This document shows positions 1 to 9,740 of a stretch of DNA of 14,093 nucleotides, piece by piece. The notes below the pieces were generated by a model. The model was given only the letters and a program-made list of their open reading frames with translations. It was not told the DNA's origin and ran no database searches. Where the stretch lies: positions 1-14,093 of the forward strand of contig JAGEMR010000266.1 of assembly GCA_021030915.1 (NCBI GenBank), in the 5' to 3' direction. The translations under genes and the position numbers were made by a program. The DNA is from Astrothelium macrocarpum (lineage: Eukaryota > Ascomycota > Dothideomycetes > Trypetheliales > Trypetheliaceae). Each line of letters opens with the position of its first letter. The stretch's first letter is position 1.

Positions 1-109
1 TGCAGCCTCTCAACTTTCACATTGAATAACTCCATCAAATCGAAAGATAATTACACTAAATTTCAATATATTCTATTCGAGATTTATGCGAAACTTTTGT
101 GCAGTCTAG

Positions 110-2006
110 TTATGTATTAAAACGTGCAAGGCGTTTGATATTACGTCTGGCGCGAATTTGTTTGAATTCTACCACTTCTATTTTAGAATCAGAATCTATA
201 ACAATCACCTGCTATTTTAATTGACCAGATTATTTCTTCTTATTAGGAGTCCTTTTTTTTTATTATTTAGCATCTTATAAGAGTTATTTTGAAACAGCTT
301 TTTGTTCTTTAAATACTTTTCATATAGCCTTTTTTAAAGCCTCATCAATTAGATATTGTAACCGTTTTTTTTTTCTCTCATTTTTACGTATCTGCAATTC
401 CTATTATTTACGTTCTTTATTGAATGCCCTTTCTACAGTTTCATCTTGTTTGCGTTTCGTTTCTGCCTCTATTTCTGCCTCTTTCTGAGCCTGAATCTCA
501 AACGCTTGTTTAATCTTTGAAGGATTTGCAAAAACAGCCTTTTATTCGCCTTCAGCTCTCAATTTTTCAAAAAGAGACTTGCCCTTGGATGCCCTTTTCT
601 TCTGGATTGCAATCTTCTCATTTGTCTGTGCAAACTGGTACTTCAAAATAGCGTTTTTTATAATCATTTATTCAAATTCGTATAATAATTTTTTATTCAC
701 TACAGCAGCTATTTTTATGCGAATAATCGTACGCATACGTCTCCAATTAGAAACTAATAGATCTGAAGAAGATCCTGATTTTACAGAAGAAGGTCTATTT
801 ATTGATTTCTTTAATTGATTAAAGACAATATCTGCATTAAATGGCGCTAATTCTGTTTTGAATCATCCATTTTCAATATTATGAATATTAAAAACATTAA
901 TCCAAATAGGCCAGAATAAATCAAAGAAATTTTTTTGATCTGATGAGAAATTTCTTCTAATAATATATAACCAATATTCTAATTTCTGTGAATATCTGAT
1001 TATTAAAAAATTAAATAAATTCATATTCAATAATTATAAACGATAAATAAAATGAAATGGAAAAATAATAATTAAAATATGATTTTTTATATACCAATTA
1101 AAAAATTTGAATAAAAAATAGCTGTTATGGCCGTCAAGCCATATAAGACGTCATAAGCGACCATTTCTGGCCCTTTTTCGTGTATATTTATCAAATATAT
1201 TGACCAGTTAATCAAATACAAAATCTTCATTTATAAAATCAGATAATATATTTATAAAATAAATATAATATTCATTATATTTAAAATTCTGAAATTATGA
1301 AATTTGAAAATTATTAACGTTTTGATAAATAATTATAAATGATATAAATATACCGTCATAAAAAATAATAATAATAATTATAATCCATTTCCGCGAATTA
1401 ATTTATAAAATATTTTTAATATAATCTTATTTAAATATTTTCAGTAATATAATATATTTAATTTTTTTAATATAATTTTATAAAAACCCCTTTTCATTAA
1501 TATTATATTGATTTTATGATAAAATATTATATTCAAAGAATTTTCGTCCCAATTTTATATATCAGTAAATATATAATAAAAGAATTAAAAAATAAATCGA
1601 ATTAAAATATTTTTTAAATTCTATTCAATTATCTATTTTATTTCAAAAAAAATCGAAATTCTTAAAATATATTAAAATAATTTCTTTTTGATGATAATTC
1701 ATTCAATATATAATCCAATTCTTTTCAGATCAGATTCCTACAATATTATAAATAAAAATCCATATCATTATATTAATAAGAAATATATCTTTTTCAGAGA
1801 ATCTATTAATCTCATTTAAAAGCATTTTTTTTTTGTTATTTATTGAATAGATTTTTATTTTCTTTATATTCATCCCGTGAGGCCTGTATTCCTTTCCAGC
1901 GTTTTGAGAAAGTCGTGCGATCACAATCATATTTTCTAACAATAGGAGCAATTAGAGGATTCTCTTGCAAACTCAGATCAACAAACGCAGCCTTAATTGG
2001 AGTCAT
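110..2006 (-). pseudogene. RIP-degraded pogo-family (CENP-B-type HTH, DDE_1) transposase of element A
   Basis: This is the relic of a transposase that would cut and paste element A. The start is the ATG at 2004-2006, reading MTPIKAAFVDLSLQENP and then a Psq-like helix-turn-helix (IVRKYDCDRTTFSKRWKG). Family landmarks follow: YNINEKGF near 1496 (first catalytic Asp now Asn), NSRKW near 1384, LDGHNSY with the second Asp kept at 1133-1135, and an RL*LLNM stretch where the third Asp is Asn at 1025-1027. The C-terminal half has a basic, Glu/Lys-rich probable coiled coil (about 300-620) and ends LARFNT with a stop at 110-112. The T10 run at 1825-1834 carries a one-base frameshift between the N-terminal part and the rest. 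Nonsense codons are frequent, mostly TAA/TGA at expected Gln or Trp sites. About 630 codons in all, non-functional. Confidence 0.85.
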
Positions 2007-2057
2007 ATTCGTTGAGATATTGTAATAATAAGACGTAGAAGTTGAAATTTGGTGGGT

Positions 2058-2097
2058 GTGCGAGCTGCCGGGCCGTGCGCGCTGCAGGGAAGACTCC
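2058..2097 (-). repeat. Right terminal region of element A with paired 10-bp motifs
   Basis: Read on the minus strand from 2097 inward, the end carries GGAGTCTTCCCTG and then CAGCGCGCAC and CAGCTCGCAC, which differ at one base and start 17 bp apart. No opposite arm was seen, so the inverted-repeat status is inferred by analogy with elements B, C and F. The segment is GC-rich although the adjacent transposase is AT-rich. Confidence 0.6.
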
Positions 2098-2099
2098 TA

Positions 2100-2336
2100 G
2101 GGCTGTGCGGGACCTGGGGCGCACTCCTAGCCCAGACCCCCTGAGTGATTTGGACACAGCTGCCCAGCTAAACCCTAGGCCAGCAACGCCTCTACAAAAG
2201 AGGCCAAGACGATAGTCCACCAGGACTTCTCTTCGGTTAACTTATATAGTTCTTACAGTTTCTTATTTACCAAAACATTTTCATACTTTCGACGCTATAT
2301 CAGCAGTGATTGCAACAATCCTAAATTACAAGATAA
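2100..2336. other. GC-rich non-coding block upstream of the SDR pseudogene
   Basis: This lies between the right end of element A and the SDR start. The first 110 bases or so are the most GC-rich part of the window. They contain a second ACTCCTAG (2121-2128) repeating the one at the element boundary (2093-2100), a small hairpin CCTCT-ACAAA-AGAGG (2189-2203) and the inverted repeat AGTCC-ACCA-GGACT (2215-2228). The last 100 bases have ordinary composition and would be the promoter and 5' leader of the SDR gene. No promoter element could be assigned with confidence. The minus-strand open frame across 1993-2220 shows no protein-family resemblance. Confidence 0.5.
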
Positions 2337-3441
2337 ATGGTTTCTCTTGTCAAATGAACCATCCTCGTCACTGGTGCAAATCGCGGCCTCGGAAGCACCA
2401 TTGTAGAACAAATTGCCTCAAAGCCCAAATATGCAGCCTATCACGGGCTCTACGCAGTTCGAGACACGAAATCAACGTCTGCCCTCGGCCCTTTGTTGGC
2501 AGGCAGCGAAATGGATCAACATGACGTCCTCTCGCTGGAATTGACGAAGCTTGAGAGTGTCCGGCAAACGGTTGAAGCCGTCAATACACGTGTTTCTAAA
2601 GGTTAAATCCCGCCGATTCGAGCTCTTATTCTCAATACTGGATTCCAGGACTTTGGGAAGCAAACTTGGACAGACGATGGATATGACACGACGTTCAGCG
2701 CAAATTATCTCGGCCACCGGCTGCTAACACTTCTTTTGTTAGAGAGTATGGATAAGGAGTCTGGTCGTATTGCTTTGGTGGGAAGCCAGTCTCATGAGTG
2801 AGTAATCGCTCAATATATTACGGAATTGTGAACAAGCTCATAGGCAGCTTCATTTTGACAGCCCATATGACAAGTGAAATGAGTCTAGTAAAGCTTTCGT
2901 CGACGAAAAATACAAGACCATAGTCCATGACGAAGCCGGCTTCGAAGCCATTGCCAAAGGTAATTGGAGCCCAGCCCGGGAAGATCCATCATTTCACAGC
3001 GGGTTCCGTCGCTACGGCGCCGCCAAGTTCTTTTCGACAATGATGGTGCACGAGCTTCAGAGCCATATGGAACGAAATCCAGTGCTGAAGAACGTCTGCA
3101 TTCTGGATGTTGATCCGGGCACCATGAGCACAGGTCTTCAGCGGCATACGTCGTGGTTCATCCGTGTCCTCCTGTTTCAAATCTTTCCCCCTATTATTGC
3201 TAGGCTTAAATTAGACGGTCCGGTTCAGACAACGTAGAGGTCGGCGTCGGATATATTAGAGGCAGCGCCAGGTGTGAGCCCTGTATCAGGTGAGTTCCCC
3301 AAGGATCTATATTTCGATGGAACGAAAATGTTGGAGACAAGTGCCGAATCTAGAGATGTGCGAGCTCGCCAGTTAGTATGGAGAGAGACTACACGATATG
3401 CAAATTTGAAGAAAGGCGAGACAGTTCTTGCCAATTTGTAA
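2337..3441 (+). pseudogene. Short-chain dehydrogenase/reductase (retinol-dehydrogenase-like) pseudogene, two exons
   Basis: The family is NAD(P)-dependent oxidoreductases with a Rossmann fold; the substrate cannot be told. Exon 1 (2337-2797) and exon 2 (2862-3441) join in frame into about 346 residues, normal for fungal members. The ATG at 2337 reads MVSLVK, then a stop, then TILVTGANRGLG, holding the TGxxxGxG cofactor motif (residues 12-19). The structural NAG is NTG (residue 100), LVGSQSHDP holds the Ser region (150-152), and the catalytic YGAAK is intact (Tyr205, Lys209). Four in-frame stops, TGA 2355, TAA 2604, TGA 2875 and TAG 3235, each fit one C-to-T or G-to-A change in Arg, Gln or Trp codons. 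Everything else is open with ordinary composition, so inactivation looks recent. It converges with the phosphoesterase remnant downstream. Confidence 0.87.
2798..2861 (+). other. Spliceosomal intron of the SDR pseudogene (64 nt)
   Basis: The donor is GTGAGT at 2798 and the acceptor is TTTTGACAG ending at 2861. Removing it joins GA with C to give Asp and restores the SDR frame across SQSHD-PYDK, a stretch conserved in fungal relatives. The 64-nt length is typical of filamentous ascomycete introns. A branch site is not clear; the best candidate is the GCTCATA near 2836. Confidence 0.85.
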
Positions 3442-3930
3442 TATCGTGGTGGCGTCATAGTTCCTGGATAGGCTCTTTTAAGGAGATGAAAGCTAAATAA
3501 AATGAGATTGAGGATTCGGGGTCTAGTAGCTAGTCAAAAATTAGTCAAGCAACTGTTTATTGTTGAAACTAAGGTTCAAATTAGGCGAAACGAGAACAAA
3601 TTTCTTCAAATTGCAAAATCGGGCCCCGACTTCCCAGCACAACGTTTGCAATATCTAGATAGAGTTTCATAAACCATTTAAATGCATAGCACGCGGCTGT
3701 TAGCTTAACATAACATAAAATGCGCTCGACCCAAGGATTATCTGTTGTGGCATTCTGCAGAACGCTTAGGTATGACCACATAGAACACGTGCTTGAATGA
3801 GGGATTTGTCTGCCGAGTGACCTTAAAATCATGTTGAGATAGTCGCAATCTGACGAAAAGCGATGAATGTTCTAGGAATACTCCGCTGTTCCATCATTCG
3901 CTGTAAATTAGAAGGCAGTAATATCTTCTT
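3442..3930. other. Intergenic spacer between convergent gene remnants
   Basis: This is the spacer of ordinary base composition between the 3' ends of the SDR pseudogene (plus) and the phosphoesterase remnant (minus). It presumably holds both 3' UTRs. An 83-codon minus-strand frame at 3581-3832 has no recognisable motif or family resemblance and is not called as a gene. No repeat, RNA gene or terminal inverted repeat was seen. Confidence 0.6.
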
Positions 3931-4276
3931 CTATACGATACGAGGAGCAACCACTGCGCCGCTTTCCACGAGCAATACCTCATCAATCCTCTCTTTAGAA
4001 TATTCGACTCGCTTCCAGCTCCTGATATCTGCAACCCTTGTATCGATCTCCCAAATCCGCGCCCGCCAACGATATCGCTTTCCAGCGTAGGAGCCGTACC
4101 CTCCAAATCCGATACTGCCAGCATAGCATAGCCAAGGACCATTCAGGCTTTGCTTCTCGCCATATTGTAGCGACTCCTCGGTGTGGTTGCAGAGTCGGCT
4201 GGGGCGTAGACCACAAAAATCATTCACGTGGTCATGTCCGCAGCCTACAGCTACTACTTCACAGACATCGGAAGGA
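3931..4276 (-). pseudogene. Truncated C-terminal part of a calcineurin-like metallophosphoesterase
   Basis: The minus-strand frame upstream of the TAG at 3931-3933 stays open to about 4276 and matches the C-terminal end of fungal metallo-dependent phosphatases of the Dcr2-like group. Visible landmarks are VAVGCGHDHVNDFC, whose Gly-His-Asp-His (4228-4239) is a metal-binding motif of the family, then LCYAGSIGFGGYGSY, then IWEIDTR and the ending RSWKRVEYSKERIDEVLL. The N-terminal two thirds, with the other metal ligands, are missing: right of about 4276 the frame runs into AT-rich DNA with no family resemblance. The remaining 110 codons or so have no nonsense codon and ordinary composition, so it was cut rather than heavily mutated. 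The remnant alone cannot be an active phosphatase. Confidence 0.8.
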
Positions 4277-4602
4277 TTAATGAATTGGATAATAATGAAT
4301 AGTCCGTAAATAGAATAATAATGAATGGATTATTCAAATTATGCTAATTCAAACGTTATTTTTTGCTTGATTATTCTAATTAGAATTAATACGATTTATT
4401 ATTTATAAATTTGAATTGATTGAATTGTACAGAAATTTCTATACATTAATATGAATTTGATATAATCAAAAATGAAATTAAAAAGAATTTTTGATTTTTA
4501 TATAAAATTTTATCTGATTATTTTTTTATTTTAATATCATTCAAATCAAAATTTGAAATGTTATTTTAAATCCAATTTTTTAAACATTCAATTCTTTTAA
4601 TA
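4277..4602. other. AT-rich spacer, origin unresolved
   Basis: A sharp change to AT-rich sequence begins at about 4277, at the break in the phosphoesterase gene, and continues to the TA at 4601-4602 that flanks element B. I found no terminal repeat, motif or readable frame. It is probably older repeat DNA degraded by the same mutation process. Confidence 0.5.
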
Positions 4603-4696
4603 GAGTCGTCCACGGTCATTTGGACAGCCCCATCATTTGGACAGCTCTGTACATGCGCGCCGCATATGATCAGCCTGCGATCCTCATGCATTTCAC
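4603..4696 (+). repeat. Left terminal inverted repeat of element B
   Basis: The outer 64 bp are identical to the reverse complement of 6386-6479. The inner 30 bp differ only by transitions. It holds two copies of CATTTGGACAGC at 4617-4628 and 4634-4645, starting 17 bp apart, the likely transposase binding sites. Confidence 0.95.
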
Positions 4697-4697
4697 C

Positions 4698-6398
4698 ATG
4701 ACAACTCAAAATTCCTCCAAAAATACAGAATTTGAAATTAGAATTCAATCTATTCTTATTGTATTTTCTGAAAATCAATTTTTATCTGTTACTGAAATTG
4801 CACGCATATTCAAAATATCTAGATCAATATTAACGCGCAGACGAAACGGCGGTATCTCGCACACAAAAATCAACGAATCAATTCAATTTCTGACAAATAT
4901 TGAAAAATCGATTTTAATTCATTGGATCAAATAATATATTAACGTAAAAAATCCAATTATACGTTCATTATTATTAGAATTGGCTAAATTTTTACAAAAA
5001 AAGCGCATTCATTATATATCTCATCTACATTTTATATATTTTCCTTTTAATCCAATTGATACCAATTGGATTGATCATTTTCTCAAATAATATTCTGAAA
5101 TTATTAATATATATACCCGTTAATTAGAATCGATTCATATAAATGGTGTAACTGAAATAATAATAAATCACTGATTTAATATATTTGAAAAATAACAAAA
5201 AAAATATGAATACAATATTATAGATATTTATAATATGAATAAATCAGAATTTGATATTAAAAAAAAATAATCATTTAAAATATTGATTCATTTTGATATA
5301 AAAAAAAGATAAAAGATTATAATAGATAAATAAGAATGGATTATAATAATTGAATGTATCAATGTAACAGACGAAACGTTGCCGCCTTTTTTAATCTTCA
5401 AAAGCGTACAATTCAATACGCGCTGGATTAATATAAATATATCATCAGAATATCATTTTATAATAAACAAAAATGGCTGAATATTAAATGAATTGGGATT
5501 ATATTAATTGACCGAAATTTTCGATTCTTTGATATATGAACGATATACAAATCGTAGGTGTCTTTTTATCGTAGATAATCATAACAGCCACATTCAAACC
5601 AAATTTATCATTTATTATATTAATAACAAAATTGATTTTATAATTATATTATCATATTATTCGCATATATTTTAATCATTTAATATGGATATATTTATTA
5701 TATTCAAACGATTCCATATAAACGAAATAGTTGCATTTTACAGATTCAGTATATAACATACGTCTAAAATAGAATAAATCGAAATATTCATTCACGCATA
5801 TAAAATGGCTATAATAAAAAAAAATATTCGTACTAATTTTCGAAATGTAAATATATTGTTATTGAATCATATACGAATTTTGAATGAATTATTTATTATA
5901 TAAATTATATCTATTTCAAAAGAATTTACACCATTCAATTCAATCAAATTGGATTATACGTTATTAAAAAATTCTTCTTCAGAAATTATTGAATTTAATA
6001 AATCAAATAAAGAATTTATAAAAATATTGGATAAAAATAATATAATTGAATCGCCTATAAAATAATATACGGAATGTATGATATATTTATATAAATCGTA
6101 AAACATCACAATCACCATTATAATTAAATAATTGATAGATCAATCAGAATTTTTTGATAAATGAAAACGCAATATTAAAGATAAAAGAATCGAATTAAAG
6201 GAAATTAATATATATATAATTGTGATTATATTATGAATTATATATAAAACGGAGGAAAAATCATATACGAAACGTCGTCATAAACAATCAATAAAGATTA
6301 CATTTAAAAAAGAAAAATCGGAAATAATAATTTTTGTATCTAATGATTCATCAGATAGTTCAGATTTGGATTTGGAGATGTGGGTGCGAAACGTATAA
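4698..6398 (+). pseudogene. RIP-degraded pogo/Fot1 transposase of element B
   Basis: This is a relic transposase of 566 codons with no net frameshift. The ATG at 4698 lies in a CACC-ATG context two bases inside the left repeat. Residues 24-50 (SENQFLSVTEIARIFKISRS) are a Psq-type helix-turn-helix, and NESIQFLTNIEKS begins the Tc5/CENP-B second helix-turn-helix before the first stop at 4932. Later landmarks in the same frame are IYNMNKSEF (first catalytic Asp to Asn, 5238-5240), EWIIIIECINVTDETLPPF, LFIVDNHNSH with the second Asp kept (5574-5576) and F*SFNMDIF (third Asp to Asn, 5682-5684). NGW reads NG followed by TGA, as expected for G-to-A. The end is Ser/Asp-rich (SNDSSDSSDLDLEMW), with its stop inside the right repeat. 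There are well over ten nonsense codons, so no product is expected. Confidence 0.93.
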
Positions 6399-6479
6399 GG
6401 ATCGCAGATTGATTGTATGCGGCGCGCATGTACAGAGCTGTCCAAATGATGGGGCTGTCCAAATGACCGTGGACGACTC
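6386..6479 (-). repeat. Right terminal inverted repeat of element B
   Basis: This is the inverted partner of 4603-4696 with the same paired CATTTGGACAGC motifs in reverse orientation. The transposase stop codon (6396-6398) lies within it. Confidence 0.95.
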
Positions 6480-6739
6480 TATTTTTAAGATTAAATTTTA
6501 TATAATTTCAATTAATTATATGATGAATTTGTAAAAAAAAAAATTTTGATATATTATTCATAATTGAAATAAAAAATATTTCAATCATAAAATAAGAAAA
6601 AGATGGATATTTAATTTATTATTGATTTTTATATCATCATTATAAAAATGAAAATTTTCCAAATTTATACAATTTGTCTTGATAATATAATTGATATTCA
6701 TTTTTATTCTTTTTTTATATATAAAATTTATTTTGTATA
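6480..6739. other. AT-rich spacer between elements B and C
   Basis: About 255 bp of very AT-rich DNA runs from the TA after element B to the TA (6738-6739) before element C. No coding relic or repeat end was recognised. Confidence 0.5.
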
Positions 6740-6793
6740 ACGTATTCCACAAGCGAGCGGAACATACAAGCGAGTGGAACATGAACATCAAAA
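6740..6793 (+). repeat. Left terminal inverted repeat of element C
   Basis: It matches the reverse complement of 8551-8604 with only a few differences, all transitions. It carries AAGCGAGCGGAACAT (6751-6765) and AAGCGAGTGGAACAT (6768-6782), 17 bp apart, the second with one C-to-T change. Confidence 0.94.
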
Positions 6794-6823
6794 AAGCTAC
6801 CATCTCAATCAAAAAACCATCAA

Positions 6824-8524
6824 TTACTCAATACCACTATCAGAAATTTTATCTACATTATTTACATCCGATTCAGAATCTTCTTTTTTATCATTTTCAC
6901 ATATTCTGATATTATATCCAGTCTTTCCGCAATTTTTATAACGTTTTTGATGAATAATACTATTTTCTATTCCATCATTTTTATTAATATTCAAACGTCT
7001 AAATTTCGTATTATCAGTTTTTACGATATCTAATTTTTGAATTTTTTCTTTATTTAAAATTCCATTTATTTATAAATATTTTTTTTTACGTATTTTATAT
7101 TTTATATGAATTATATTTATTATTTTAAATTCTTTGATTCGTATTTTTATAATCTCAAATTGATATATCATTATTTACGTATTTTTAATAAAAATTTCTA
7201 ACGTTTTAATAAATCTAATTGGCGATTTTTTTTGAAAATCGATAAATTTTTTAAGAATTAATATAAATTGAGATTCAAATTTTTTAATATTCTTCAATAT
7301 TTTAAATTTTCAAAATATTTTTTGAAAGAATAATTCTAATGAAATTTTTAATTGAATATCCAATTTATTCAAAATTATTTATAAATCAAAAAAAATAAAT
7401 TTAATATTTCTAAAATCTTCTAAAATCTGATCTTTTATAATTGATATTTTAAATATATCAATAAAGATTGATAAAAATTCAGTTTTTATAATATAATTAA
7501 TCTGATTATATATTAAAATTTCGATCTGACGTAAATACGCCTTTTTTAAAAACGAAAAATAATCTATATCTAATGATTATAAAAAATACGACGAATATGA
7601 TGATATATAAAGAATTATTATTTTATTTTTTTCATAAAAATTTTCAAATTTTATAAAATTATGACTTTTATATTTATTCAGAATCAATAAACGATATACA
7701 TTTATAATTTCTTTTTTTATATATATATTAAAATATTTAATTCATTCAATATCAAATTCATTTATTATTCAATTATTCTCAGAAATTATAATTCATTATT
7801 GAAATAATAATCAATTTTTATTATATCAAAAATTTTAATGAATTTTATTTTAAAAAATGATAAAAAGCGGAATTATTCAATCTATTTTATTGATATTTAA
7901 AATTACTAAAATTCATTCACGATTATTCGATTGAATTTATTTTAATTTATAACGTCTTTTTGAATCAATAATAATTTTTAAAATATTTGAAATAATTCCC
8001 ATTATAAAATCATTTTCATCAAAATTCTAGATATTTTCATTCAATATATCATATTTCATTTTAATATTATTCATTAATTGAAATCAGTCTTCAATTATAT
8101 CAAAATTTTTTTATAAATATCTTTAATAATCAAATTTTTGATTAAATTTTATTTTAAATTTAATCTTTTATTTGATAAAATTTGTAGACTAATTTTTTTC
8201 AATTTTTTTTTTATTTCATGAAATGAATAATAAATCTGCGATATCTCAAATTCGGATATAAATAAAAAAAAATTCTTATATATCAAAATCAAATATATGA
8301 TATATAATCATATCCTCTTTTATTTTTGTAAATTTCAAAGAATTGGATTGTGTATTAATTCTAAATTGGATACCGTGATTTCTTTAATATATGATTATAC
8401 GAAAAATATCAAAAATCGTAAATACGTCTTTTTTCGTATCAAATTGATCTTTTTAAATAATCTGAATTATAAATTATATTCGAATTTTTTTATGAATTGA
8501 ATGCACGTTATTATATTCAGACAT
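6824..8524 (-). pseudogene. RIP-degraded Fot1-type transposase with zinc-knuckle tail, element C
   Basis: The frame begins at the ATG 8522-8524 and ends at the TAA 6824-6826: 1701 bases with no net frameshift, the usual size of fungal Fot1-like transposases. Landmarks in order: FDTKKDVFTIFDIF near the N-terminus (DNA-binding region), EN-stop-NFDENDFIMGI with the first catalytic Asp intact (8018-8020), YRLLILNKYKSH with the second Asp changed to Asn (7676-7678), and SSYFL-stop-SLDID with the third Asp intact (7568-7570). Next come KKAYLRQIE and NKLDIQL, the conserved region after the catalytic core. The C-terminal tail is RYKNCGKTGYNIRIC, a CCHC zinc knuckle whose His is now Tyr, followed by an acidic end. 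Many nonsense codons make it inactive. Confidence 0.92.
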
Positions 8525-8550
8525 TATGTGTTGAAATAAGTGGGGTAAAT

Positions 8551-8604
8551 TTTTGGTATTCGTGTTCCACTCGCTTATATGTTCCGCTCGCTTGTGGAAT
8601 ACGT
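8551..8604 (-). repeat. Right terminal inverted repeat of element C
   Basis: This is the inverted partner of 6740-6793 with the same pair of motifs 17 bp apart. It lies just upstream of the transposase start (8524), so it also holds whatever promoter the element had. Confidence 0.94.
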
Positions 8605-8606
8605 TA

Positions 8607-9738
8607 TTTATAATAATATTATTATATAAAATTATTTGAAATTATTTTATCAGAATTTTTGGATGAATATTTTCGTATAAAAAAAATCCAATAATATTAT
8701 GAATTATTTGATATTCATTTCAAAAAAATTGAATATTTTATAAAATTAAATATTTCTATTATTCTGACCAAATTTATTAAATATAATTCATATGATAATA
8801 TAAATAAAATATTAAAATTATAATATAATATAATGAATCGTTTAAAATTTTATAATATTTTTAAAATTTATTCCAATTAAATTTAATTTATATAATAAAA
8901 TCTGTTTTTTTTTTTTTTTTTCATTTTAATTTTATTAATTTTTATTATATAAATATAAATTTAAATTAATTTGTATATATTAAAAAGATTTTAATATACA
9001 TAAATAAAATATCCATCTATTTTAATATTTTATTAATATACGATTAATTATTTTCAAATATAAAAATTATTATACGAAATGATATTAAAAATATATAAAT
9101 AATATGAAAATATTTCCATTTATATATATTAAAAAGATCAGATTTTAAAATTTCAAAATAAAATTTTATATATTAATCAATTTATAATTCATAATTGATT
9201 ATAATTTCAAAAAAATTAAATCAAAAATTCCATTTTATATAATTATTTAATAAAAATAATTTTTTTATAAAACATTTGAAATCTTTTATACGAATTAATG
9301 AATTTTAATTATAAATAATAATATTATAAAATTTTTCAAAAATTTTTATTATATAAAAATGATTTATTTTTTTTTATTATTGATATTTATCTAATTTAAT
9401 TTCATTTTATTTTTATTGATCGTACGATTTTATAAAAATAATATTCATAAAATTTTTAAAAAAAAAAATTTATATAATAAAATTGATGATATAATCTGAA
9501 TAATGAATCTTTTATTTTCGTGAATTTCAAAAAATTTTATATATTTTGAATTTTTTATTCATTATATAATATAAAATATCGTTTATATTAGAATTATTTT
9601 CAATCATAATTCTAATTTTATATTTTATCTCATATTTTTAGAAAATTTAATTAATAATTATTCATTGATTTTTTTCTGAATGGCCAATTATCATATAAAA
9701 AATTAAAAGAATTTTTCAACATTTAAAATTATTATTTA
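8607..9738. other. AT-saturated spacer between elements C and D
   Basis: About 1.1 kb of DNA is almost entirely A and T, with long homopolymer runs (for example the T-run near 8907-8920). I could not recognise a transposase, reverse transcriptase or any other frame, nor a terminal repeat. It could be an older repeat degraded beyond recognition. Confidence 0.5.
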
Positions 9739-9740
9739 TA

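Larger units (their letters stand above)
1..2097 (-). mobile_element. Element A: degenerate pogo/Fot1-type DNA transposon, left end not visible
   Basis: The segment is a DNA transposon read from the minus strand. Its right terminus is placed at 2097, next to a TA at 2098-2099. Read inward from there it begins GGAGTCTTCCCTG, like the GAGTC start of elements B and E. Then come two 10-bp motifs, CAGCGCGCAC (2075-2084) and CAGCTCGCAC (2058-2067), 17 bp apart. Elements B to F have the same arrangement. The terminus lies 91 bp from the transposase start, close to the 65-99 bp seen in the other copies. No matching left inverted repeat was found in 1-109, so the left end is outside the window or lost. 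A second TAGGAGT copy 30 bp further out (near 2128) leaves an alternative right boundary. Confidence 0.72.
4603..6479 (+). mobile_element. Element B: complete but dead Fot1/pogo-type transposon (1877 bp)
   Basis: This is a full-length element bounded by TA on both sides (4601-4602 and 6480-6481), the target duplication typical of Tc1/mariner-pogo elements. Its inverted repeats of about 94 bp start GAGTCGTCCACGG, and a single transposase frame fills nearly all the space between them. The interior is strongly AT-rich with many nonsense codons; the ends are not. It belongs to a different subfamily from C, D and F, judging by its terminal sequence and its C-terminal protein end. Confidence 0.93.
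6740..8604 (-). mobile_element. Element C: complete but dead Fot1-type transposon (1865 bp), minus strand
   Basis: It is bounded by TA at 6738-6739 and 8605-8606, with inverted repeats of about 54 bp starting ACGTATTCCAC. One transposase relic on the minus strand spans nearly the whole interior. Its terminal sequence and protein place it with elements D and F. Confidence 0.93.

Noticed and set aside
2175..2186. AAACCCTAGG resembling a telomeric repeat
   Set aside because: Single occurrence with no tandem array.
1993..2220. 75-codon minus-strand frame in the GC-rich block
   Set aside because: It has no family resemblance and crosses the proposed terminus of element A. Its open state follows from high GC.
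2472..3458. Minus-strand frames opposite the SDR pseudogene
   Set aside because: They are antisense shadows of the SDR exons, with no resemblance to known proteins.
3581..3832. 83-codon minus-strand frame between the two gene remnants
   Set aside because: No motif or recognisable similarity, and it lies in the spacer where 3' UTRs are expected. Coding status cannot be supported.
3863..4280. Overlapping frames on both strands near the phosphoesterase remnant (plus 3863-4090 and 4038-4280, minus 3894-4142 and 3995-4216)
   Set aside because: Only the minus frame ending at 3931 shows protein-family similarity. The others are its shadows.
6334..6534. 66-codon plus-strand frame over the right end of element B, and its mirror at 4566-4778 on the minus strand
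   Set aside because: Both are translations of the two arms of the inverted repeat and are alike only for that reason. The true transposase frame ends at 6398 in another phase.
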